DNA of 64,000 bases from Symsagittifera roscoffensis (lineage: Eukaryota > Xenacoelomorpha > Acoela > Convolutidae). The DNA lies in assembly GCF_963678635.1 (NCBI RefSeq), contig NC_087065.1, forward strand, positions 38,529,888 to 38,593,887. Direction: 5' to 3'. A program made the position numbers and the translations under genes. The notes below the pieces were generated by a model. That model saw only the letters and a program-made list of their open reading frames with translations, was not told the origin of the DNA and ran no database searches. Shown in pieces: positions 57,239 through 64,000 of the stretch. Position 1 is the stretch's first letter, and each line of letters begins with the position of its first letter.

Positions 57239-58080
57239 TTAGTTGTTTGACCTATCTATAATTTTCCAACTCAGATCTGCGCTATTTCCCTCAAGTTGGC
57301 TTTGCTGAAGGTGAAGGCCTACCGGTGAGTCTGCGTTCTTATGTTCCTCAATTCTAATGGTCAAATGTCGAACAGTTTGTCCGACATAGGTGGAAGTGCA
57401 TCCACGCCATGGCAGTTTATAAACCACTCCTGACTTGAGGTCATTAGAAAATGCTGACTTCAGTGATAGTAAATATGATTCTAGTTTTCTTGTGGTAAAA
57501 ACCAATTGAACGTTAGATAAATTTCGTAACCTGTTAGCAAAATATTGGCTTTGGTTACCCCTATATTGCACCATCAGCATTGGGGGCTTCACATTTTATT
57601 TTTGGTGATTGAGTTTTGGACTTGCCCTCACATTGGACTTGCCCCTACCCTCGATGATTTTGCACAGGGCCTGTCGCTACCTTTGCGGACTAATTTTCAG
57701 GGTACTGATTTGTCATTCCTTGCGCCCTATTAGTTTTCCTAGCCTTATCAAATTGCTACCAGCTAGAAGTACTCCTAAAAACCTTGTTTACAGTGCCTTG
57801 GATAACACTACGCTTATACTGAGTTGGAACGCAGCTTCTATAGTTCAGTATAGTCCCTGTATTTGTTGGTTTTTGATACCAACTGCAAGTTACACCCCTA
57901 TTCTGCGATACATTTATGTTAAATTCCAGGAACGGCAAATTCCCCTCCGAGTTAGTTTCCTCTAGAGTGAACTGCAGATTTGGATGAAGAGAATTGGCGG
58001 CATCGAGAAGACAGCTCGGCTCCCCTCTGACTGGACTGTTCTAACAATGTCATCCACATACCCGAGGAACAATTTCACCT
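57239..58080 (-). pseudogene. Penelope-like element: RT end and GIY-YIG endonuclease
   Basis: On the - strand: FLGYVDDIVRTV (catalytic box at 58049-58060), then a 5-bp duplication shifts the frame; LDAANSLHPNLQFTLE and LPFLEFNINV, QKPTNTGTILNYRS (57756-57980); then after a gap VFTTRKLESYLLSLKSAF, SGVVYKLPW and STYVGQTVRHLTIRIEEHK (57239-57592), the GIY-YIG nuclease. This domain order, RT followed by GIY-YIG, defines Penelope-like retroelements with endonuclease. Decayed by frameshifts and stops. Confidence 0.88.
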
Positions 58081-58119
58081 GGGGAGTATCCTTCTCCTGG
58101 TTCTTAGCGCGGCAACAGC

Positions 58120-58270
58120 TTTTACAGTATCAGACTATCTCAGTTATTGATGCGTATACGTCATCGGATATTTTTCCGCATTTTAGATGATACCAGTTTC
58201 GGCAACTCGCATTCAACCCCATTTGATCTATATGTGACTTTCTTGCTGCAACATGGGCACACAAGGCTTT
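58120..58270 (-). pseudogene. PHD-finger fragment
   Basis: Frame on the - strand reads ASCRNWYHLKCGKISDDVYASI followed after a stop by YCKSCC, a partial PHD zinc finger of the kind found in LINE ORF1 proteins (C-x-x-W-Y-H-x-x-C ... C-x2-C). It abuts the Penelope-like remnant without a spacer, so two element fragments are joined here. Confidence 0.6.
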
Positions 58271-58329
58271 AAAAAAGCATGCATTTTGGCCGCCATTCTG
58301 GTCGAATATCACATAAAATCGACGGCATT

Positions 58330-58366
58330 CTAGCACAAAACTTCCTCGAAATGACCGACTGACACA
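58330..58366 (-). repeat. Fragment like a giant-element LTR terminus
   Basis: CAAAACTTCCTCGAAATGACC followed by GACTGACACA resembles the LTR end CAAACTTCC-AGTAATGACC plus GACTGGCACA (16 of the last 17 bases equal). Too short to be certain. Confidence 0.4.
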
Positions 58367-58401
58367 ATCATCGCAAATCGGTTTTGGTATACGGTATTTT
58401 T

Positions 58402-58676
58402 GGGGACCGACCTTTTACCAGACCGACCTTTTACCAGAAAAGTTATAACATGGACCTTTTACCAGACTCGATAAACAAATTTGATTGGCCGATGTAATGA
58501 CGCCGTTTAGTCTGGTTTAAGACAATGATTTCACGGTTTCTCAACAAAGTTTTGTTTGTTCTAGCCGCTTCCTTTTCAAATCTTCCACTTATTTTAACTT
58601 AAACTAACTAATTAAACTAATTGAGTTATTGAATTGTGGTCTGGTAAAAGGTCGGTCTGGTAAAAGACCTTGCCCC
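58402..58676. mobile_element. 275-bp MITE (non-autonomous DNA transposon)
   Basis: Terminal inverted repeats of about 30 bp: left GGGGACCGACCTTTTACCAG, right (reverse complement) GGGGCAAGGTCTTTTACCAG, each with a second internal ACCGACCTTTTACCAGA copy. Flanked by a perfect 9-bp duplication GGTATTTTT at 58393-58401 and 58677-58685. The interior is AT-rich, with no coding region. A 9-bp duplication with G-rich ends fits a Mutator-like (MULE) transposase, which is inferred only. Confidence 0.85.
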
Positions 58677-58685
58677 GGTATTTTT

Positions 58686-59080
58686 GGTATACCTAATAGG
58701 CTTTGGTATTATCGCATCTGTAAAAAAAAACCACTCCCCTAAGTTTGCATTTTTGACACTATAATAGGTTAATGTCTGAGTACTCCCAGCGGTTGCAGTT
58801 GTGACGTCCAAAAAATGACTGCTCAAAAATTTTCCACGTTCTAGTTACGACGTTTCTGTAGTTTTGCAAAAAGTTTCAAAAGACTTCAGGTTATATTTGA
58901 TTTTTTGTTAAATTCAGATGTAAACCTGTTAGTGTCAAACATAACTTGATAGTTTTGTGACAAAAAATTGAGAGTTGTTAAAGGGCAGTCCGAGTATTCG
59001 CTTCTCTACACTGATGCCGAGCAGTCTTGTTTAGTTTTATACTGCGTCCTGCCAACATATTTGATTTGCCATTTGTTTTC
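58686..59080. other. Upstream region of the transporter gene
   Basis: AT-rich, no recognised coding sequence. Probable promoter or 5' intron of the SLC35D-like gene. No TATA box can be supported. Confidence 0.4.
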
Positions 59081-59082
59081 AG
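59071..59082 (+). promoter_or_regulatory. Putative splice acceptor before transporter
   Basis: ATTTGTTTTCAG is a strong pyrimidine-rich 3' splice site 22 bases before the chosen start codon. A leader exon joined here would carry a mini-uORF (ATGATGTTACAATAG, 59085-59099). Either a 5'-UTR intron or a trans-splicing site. Confidence 0.5.
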
Positions 59083-59104
59083 TTATGATGTTACAATAGA
59101 ATTC

Positions 59105-60115
59105 ATGGTTAGTGGAATATCAGTTGTTTTGGATAACTTGAATCTGAAAACTGCCGAAATGAATACCGAACAGATGCCAGCGTCATTCTTGAAGCGTCTT
59201 TTATCTGCAGGGTTTTACGCTATGACCTCGATCCTGATTATAGTGTGCAACAAAAGTGTTCTGACCGTGTACAATTTCCCTTCATCGCAAGTACTGGCTG
59301 TTGGACAAATGGTGTTCTCAATACTTCTACTTGGATTCTTAGGACTCATTGGAAAAATATACGTTCCCTGGCCGAGCTTTGCTACTTTCCAGAAGATTTG
59401 GCCGCTTCCTTTGTTGTACTGTGGAAATCTGTTCTCCGGTCTCGGAGGAACAAAAGAGTTGAGTTTGCCGATGATGACAGTGCTACGGAGGTTCTCCGTA
59501 TTTATGATTTTGGTTGCTGAAATTTGGATTCTTAATGCATCTTTCTCAAATTTGGTGTATTTCTCTGTTGGTGTTATGATTGTAGGTGCAATTATTGCAG
59601 CTGTAAATGACTTATCCTTTAATCTTGCTGGTTACTGTTATATACTGGTTAACAATTTATTCACGACAGTGAATGGAGTAGTTACTAAACAGAAATTGGA
59701 TGTAAAAGAACTCGGAAAGTATGCAATTATTTTTTACAACAGCTTGTTTATGATCATTCCTGCAGTTTGCTTAGCTTATTCTAGTGGCGAAGTGGACAAA
59801 GCTTCCAAGTTTGATCAATGGACCGATGTAGGCTTTCTCCTCAACTTTCTCTGCTCCTGTGGAATGGGATTCGTCTTGATGTACTCTATTGTTTTATGCA
59901 CACAATATACATCTGCTCTTACGGTTTCTGTCATAGGATGCACGAAAAATGTCTTCATTGCTTATTTTGGTATGGTGTTTGGCGGAGACTACGTCTTCTC
60001 ATGGCCAAATTTCTGGGGTCTGACAATCAGTGTAATGGGTAGTTTGATTTACGCATATGCTACATTCAAGCCGCCTAGCGGGAGGTCAGCTAACTCAAAT
60101 ACTTCCAAAGCATAA
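59105..60115 (+). CDS. SLC35D-type nucleotide-sugar transporter
   Basis: Single uninterrupted exon, 336 codons from ATG 59105; ATG 59159 (318 codons) is an alternative and lies at the position where the family's conserved N-terminus starts. The family (SLC35D1/UGTREL7, fly fringe connection, worm SQV-7) exchanges UDP-glucuronic acid, UDP-N-acetylgalactosamine or related UDP-sugars for UMP in ER/Golgi membranes, feeding proteoglycan and glycan synthesis. Visible: about ten hydrophobic segments; the conserved NKSVLT block, FPSSQ, PLPLLYCGN, LRRFSVF, a KQKLDVKELGKY lumen/cytosol loop, TQYTSALTVSVIGC.KN and GMVFGGDYVFSW. Length matches the family (320-355). C-terminus is short and polar. Exact substrate cannot be read. 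Intron-free structure is unusual for an animal copy; frame is intact. Poly(A) signals follow. Confidence 0.93.
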   Translation: MVSGISVVLDNLNLKTAEMNTEQMPASFLKRLLSAGFYAMTSILIIVCNKSVLTVYNFPSSQVLAVGQMVFSILLLGFLGLIGKIYVPWPSFATFQKIWPLPLLYCGNLFSGLGGTKELSLPMMTVLRRFSVFMILVAEIWILNASFSNLVYFSVGVMIVGAIIAAVNDLSFNLAGYCYILVNNLFTTVNGVVTKQKLDVKELGKYAIIFYNSLFMIIPAVCLAYSSGEVDKASKFDQWTDVGFLLNFLCSCGMGFVLMYSIVLCTQYTSALTVSVIGCTKNVFIAYFGMVFGGDYVFSWPNFWGLTISVMGSLIYAYATFKPPSGRSANSNTSKA

Positions 60116-60199
60116 ATTGAAAAAATGTATCTAGTCTATTGTACATACTTTCAGAATTTTTTACCATTGGCTTACCATTTTATATTTCTTTTCGTTCAA

Positions 60200-60253
60200 A
60201 ATAAAAATCCCTTTTTACTGTGCTGGTTATCCGCTCTTTATTTGAGAAATAAA
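60200..60253 (+). terminator. Polyadenylation signals of the transporter gene
   Basis: AATAAA at 60200-60205 and again at 60248-60253, 85 and 133 bases after the stop codon, both followed by T-rich sequence. Either could direct 3' end formation. Confidence 0.6.
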
Positions 60254-60437
60254 AAGTCATTGGTGCTTGTTTTGTACATATAAATCCATTAATTAGACGG
60301 ATTTTTGTCCTTCCTATGAGAATGTTTTTAAGAGTCAATGAACGTAGTGAAGACTCGTGTTTAGCTTTTAAGACATGTATGGGACAACTGTTTAAGTTTC
60401 TGAAATAATTCTGACCTCAAGACAGTGAAATAGAGTT

Positions 60438-60605
60438 GAAATTGCAACCGAAATTTCAAAATTGCATTTGAACTGTCGAAAGAGCAAACCAAAATGATTG
60501 CGCTTTTGATTTCGCTTTTGACCAAAATGATTGCGCTTTTGAAATTGCAACCGAAATTTCAAAATTGCATTTGAACTGTGAAAAGAGCAAATCAAAATGA
60601 TTGCG
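60438..60605. repeat. 103-bp tandem repeat (1.6 copies)
   Basis: GAAATTGCAACCGAAATTTC starts at 60438 and again at 60541, followed by the same TGAACTGT.GAAA.GAGCAAA and AAAATGATTGCG blocks. A CGCTTTTGA motif is further repeated between them. Confidence 0.85.
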
Positions 60606-60737
60606 GTTTTTCAGAGTCCAAGCCCTTAATTTCATAATAATTTTCATTCAGCAGCAAGCCGACGTGCAATTTTTCAATAGTACAATGAACACATAAAACG
60701 CCGACAAAAAGGCAACGCGAAACTTCAAAAAACTAAT

Positions 60738-61690
60738 TCTTAAATTCAAAGAGCTTTAACGTCAAATATTTTTTCTTTGAAGTTGGAAAGTTAAAAGTTT
60801 TTCAAAAAACAATCAGGATTTTTTGTGTACTTTTGCGTTCATCGACTCTTTTCCAATGTTAGCTATGTTTCATAATACCAATCCAGTCTTGTTGTTATGT
60901 AATTTTATGATCAGTTGTTTGAAAATAGTTCAAATGATAAAATCGTGGAAACGAGGAGTGTCAAGACTATTTATTTGTATAAAATTTAATCGCTTTCTTC
61001 AAACAAGTTTTTAATTTTCATCTGAGACATGTAGTGCTGCAAGTGGTGTTCTATCATATCAGTCTTGTAATCAGTTTTTTGAAAGAATGTAGTGAGTACT
61101 CTTTTATAGGTGTTGGTGATTTTTTTCAGGATAGAGGGTTTGTCATGGGCCCTATAACATCTTTCAATTGTATCTAAAATATATGTTCTTGAGGATACAT
61201 TGCTTCGGCTTTAATAAAATTTTTGCTATTGATCCAATTGTCTCAAATTGGATTAATTTTATCAAGAAAGGCAATCATTATTTGTTCTTTAAATTCAAAG
61301 AGCTTTAACGTCATGTATTTTTTCTTTGAAGTTGGAAAATTAAAAAAAAAAACAATTCAGTATTTGTTGTGTACTTTTGCGTTCATCGACTCTTTTCCAA
61401 TGTTAGCTATGTTTCTAATTACCAATCCAGCCTTGTTGTTATGACATTTTATGATAAATAGTTTGAAAATAGTTCAAATGATAAAATCATGGAAACGAGG
61501 AGTGTCAAGACTATTTAATTGTATAAAATTTAATCGCTCTCTTTAAACACGTTTTTAATTTTCATCTGAGACATGTAGTGCTACAAGTGGTGTTCTATCA
61601 TATCAGTCTTGTAATCCTTTTTTAGAAGAACGTAGTGACTACTATTATATACTCTTATATAGGTGTTGGTGATTTTTTTTTTAGAAAAGC
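60738..61690. repeat. ~545-bp tandem duplication, non-coding
   Basis: 60738-61130 and 61285-61690 share, in order, AATTCAAAGAGCTTTAACGTC, TTTTGCGTTCATCGACTC, CCAATGTTAGCTATGTTTC, GTGTCAAGACTATTTA, TCTGAGACATGTAGTGCT and GTTCTATCATATCAGTCTTG. Offset about 544 bp, high identity. AT-rich, no coding potential. Confidence 0.9.
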
Positions 61691-61955
61691 GGAGTTTGAC
61701 TTTTGATTTCGGTTATCAGTTCTGTTTTTTCTTCTTTTTTAAAAGAAGGACGGGAAACTCCTTTATCCAATTGCAAACTCTTTATCGAATTGCAGAGTTG
61801 TAAAAGTGTAAAAATTAAACGTGATTGTTTTCGTTTTTCAAAATGACTTATCGATAAATGACTTTTCTGAATTCCCAGCGGAATAGAACTTTTACCTACT
61901 CATTCAGTTTTGGTCAACTGGGTTACTTTTATCAACAAAATTCTATCACAGATTA

Positions 61956-62240
61956 TTCTTGAAATTCAAAGAGCTTCAAGGGCATATATTTTGTTGAAAT
62001 TCGAAAATTTTTCATTTTGTCTCTGTGTTCATTACTGTTTTCTAACTGTCTGTTGGCTACGTTTGTGATTCAGCTTTGTAAACAAAATTCTGGAAATGAT
62101 TGCGAACCTTTGAAAATGATACTTCAGTTTTTTTGTTTCCATGCGTTCGTTGACTTTTTTCTATCAGCCTTTTGGCTGTGTTTGTAAATTCACCAACTGA
62201 TTTAGTAGAATTTCATTTTTCGGCTCCAAAGGTTTATTTG
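61956..62240. repeat. Diverged further copies of the 545-bp repeat
   Basis: GAAATTCAAAGAGCTTCAAG, then GTGTTCATT..TGTTTTCTAACTGTCTGTTGGCTACGTTTG at 61956-62070, and CATGCGTTCGTTGACTTTTTTC...TTTTGGCTGTGTTTG at 62140-62195 are older copies of parts of the unit. This shows the repeat has been expanding here for a long time. Confidence 0.6.
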
Positions 62241-62409
62241 GCTGAAAAATTTTTGATAGATGTTGTGGCCCATTCACGTCGTTCTTTTAAACGTGGAATA
62301 GATTTACTTTGTGTTTTTTGGCCCCAGCCCTGAGCACTGCAGAATTTTTATGGGGAGGATTAGTGTTTTCAATTTTACCGTGACCGTTAAAGGTGCGGAT
62401 GACATTGTG

Positions 62410-62495
62410 AACCCTCCGACCGTAACCGAAGTGGGATTCGAACGAACGACTCGCGCATTAAGAGCGGCAGAGTTTACTTAACTGGCCATGGCAGA
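62410..62495 (-). repeat. tRNA-like SINE remnant or tRNA pseudogene
   Basis: On the - strand: a D-arm-like TGGCCAGTTAAGTAAACTC, an anticodon loop CTCTTAA (would be CTT, Lys) and a T-arm core GTTCGAATCCCAC. The anticodon and T stems do not pair properly, so it cannot be a functional tRNA. More likely a tRNA-derived SINE piece. Confidence 0.45.
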
Positions 62496-63040
62496 TATGT
62501 ATTACTACTATGCGTGGGCTCGATCCGGGGGAGGGATGCTTGAAAATTATTTTTCTCAGAATGAACATCAGTTGTGTCAAACGTGTTAAGATCCGTTTTT
62601 TGACGTTTTATCAATTAATTTTTTGATATGTTTTCTGTCGCACGTGTAAAATTTTGGAAAGTAGAATACCTCCAGTTTAAAATTTTAAAAATCCTTATCG
62701 CGAATAGGCTCGCGATAGAAACTTTAGCTTGGGTAGTTTTCTTACATCCATTTTTCACACTAATTCGGGGTTTATGTGATGTAGTGTTTATATTGCTTCG
62801 CAGCTGATATTTTTCAGGTAGGAGTATGATCTAATCGAAATTCTGTCATTTATTCAAACATCAGAACAAATTATGTGTAGTTTTCAAAGTTTTGAAGATT
62901 TTGGATGGCGTGTCTTTGTTATTCTGGCATAAATCTATTGCAAATCGTCTCCAAAATGATAATATTGTTTCAGATTTAATATAGCCAAATGTTTTAGATA
63001 GTAGTGTTTCTCTTTCCCAATAGAAAGAGAATTTTATTTC
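62496..63040. other. AT-rich intergenic region
   Basis: No gene or repeat recognised; would contain the promoter of the zinc-finger gene. Nothing specific visible. Confidence 0.5.
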
Positions 63041-63042
63041 AG
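63031..63042 (+). promoter_or_regulatory. Putative splice acceptor before zinc-finger gene
   Basis: ATTTTATTTCAG is a good 3' splice site 59 bases upstream of the start codon, as for the transporter gene. Suggests a non-coding first exon or trans-splicing. Confidence 0.45.
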
Positions 63043-63101
63043 ATCCTTTGTGTTAAATCAAGAAGCTGGCAGGTTTTGTTTACTTGCTTTTCTGAAAACT
63101 A

Positions 63102-64000
63102 TGTCTGTTAATTTGACAGAAGATGATGTTCAAACAATACGTGATGTTCTGCGACAGATTGGATCGGGAAGCAGTCAAGGACTCTCGACGGTGTACACTC
63201 CTAACGTAAACCCTGCTTTGAATGGATACAACAAGCCCCCTAAAGGTTGCAAGTTCTCTGGAAGAAATTCTAAGTTCAAGAGACAACCACATGTTCCAGG
63301 GCAGCAGCAGCCTGTGGAACCGCGAGTTAACCCTGTGCTGCAGGCTAAAATGATGAGGCTTGCTAAGATGAATCTGCTTGGAGCTCATGCCAGCACTGAG
63401 GGACCCCTAGGATACGCGAATAAGCCAACGGGAGCGATTAAAACAGCAACTGATGGGCTGAGTCAGATTGATGCAATTTGCAGGACAGGGCTCCATACTA
63501 GCTGGGATAGAATAGGAAGAGCGCCTGAAGATATAGTGAAACAGTGCTTAGAAGCGAACTACCTGAAGTTGAGAAATACTTCAGACATCACTTCAGAGCA
63601 ACGAATCAAGCAGCTGATATCTTCATTGAGACTGCTGCTGATCGAGTTGAACATACCTTCGGATGAGTTTTTGAAGTACTTTGAAGAGTACTTGAACTTG
63701 TTGATTGAGGAGAAAAATTGGATTTCAATCACACCCTCAACAGCTTTGTTCATGGCTGTTAATTCTGAGCAGGATGACGGAAAACCAGATGAACCAAACA
63801 AAGACTCCTGGTTTACTTGTAAGAAATGCAAGTATGCCTACCCGCCGCAAAAGTTCCCCTGCATGATTTGCGGCTCTACATTCAAAACTATTTCAGATCT
63901 GTTTGCACATAACTTTGAAGTTCACTGTAAGCTTGTTTTTGAGTCGTTCCAATGTGAGATATGCTGTCGTGACTTTGGCCAGAACCCGATTGCTCTGAGA
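63102..64000 (+). CDS. C2H2 zinc-finger protein, 5' part (runs off window)
   Basis: Open frame of 299 complete codons from ATG 63102 (MSVNLTEDDVQ) to the window end, with no stop. Residues 1-130 are Pro/Gly/Gln-rich and probably disordered; 130-225 is helical (LISSLRLLLIELNI, FLKYFEEYLNLLIEE), perhaps a protein-interaction domain. A CKKC knuckle follows near residue 243, then a C2H2 finger (CMICG ... H-x4-H) and the start of a second finger (CEICCRDFG). Likely a DNA- or RNA-binding regulator; no orthologue recognised. The N-terminal half shows no family I know. Intact as far as visible. Confidence 0.85.

Noticed and set aside
59245-59520. Plus-strand frame of 91 codons within the transporter
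   Set aside because: Alternative frame inside the SLC35D coding sequence, no family features.
62410-62495. Functional tRNA-Lys gene
   Set aside because: Anticodon and T stems contain several mismatches; the acceptor stem cannot be formed.
63080-63388. Minus-strand ORF of 102 codons
   Set aside because: Shadow of the zinc-finger coding sequence on the + strand, which has coherent domains and is open to the window end.

Overview
The window looks like a piece of an invertebrate animal chromosome that is dominated by mobile DNA. Only two ordinary host genes are visible, both on the + strand near the right end: an intronless SLC35D-type nucleotide-sugar transporter (59105-60115) and the 5' part of a C2H2 zinc-finger protein that runs off the window (63102-64000). 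The animal signature comes from these two genes together with Ty3/gypsy, LINE-type and Penelope-like retroelements. I cannot name the phylum from sequence alone.

About 40 kb is occupied by two copies, both on the - strand, of one giant (~20 kb) Ty3/gypsy retrotransposon: copy A (2169-22342) and copy B (27473-47712, flanked by ~870-bp LTRs). In transcription order (right to left) each copy has an LTR, a leader holding a GTCCCAAGAC minisatellite, gag with CCHC zinc knuckles, and pol (protease, RT, RNase H, long acidic linker, integrase with GPF motif). Pol carries a C-terminal extension ending in what I read as a diverged macro (TARG1/OARD1-like) domain. About 8.7 kb of further coding sequence follows. 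One ORF of roughly 1,840 codons carries a coiled coil and an SGNH/GDSL esterase domain, then long conserved regions I do not recognise. It overlaps by TGATG a last ORF of roughly 1,050 codons, also unrecognised. Each copy is broken by stops, frameshifts and deletions, but at different places. A keeps the zinc knuckles and protease DTG motif. B keeps the YVDD RT motif, esterase triad and macro domain. No retained part suggests a currently autonomous element in this window.

Layout: 1-1988 is a second LTR-like repeat family with a ~663-bp tandem repeat, and a single-unit relative lies at 52905-53990. Copy A follows, then an AT-rich gap. Next is a decayed LINE-type element (23030-26970, -) with a PHD-like ORF1, an AP endonuclease and an RT, containing an inserted patch copied partly from giant copy B and partly from its own ORF1. 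A host or mobile ORF seems to be split by copy B (27234-27463 and 47713-48067). From 48 to 58.7 kb there is decayed material: minisatellite, hairpin repeats, three different RT remnants (including a Penelope-like element with GIY-YIG) and a 275-bp MITE with a perfect 9-bp target duplication. The right end holds the two host genes, separated by AT-rich duplicated non-coding sequence and a tRNA-like/SINE remnant.

Base composition follows this division by eye: the giant elements are close to half G+C, while the flanks are clearly AT-rich. All family assignments are from reading motifs; no database search was run.
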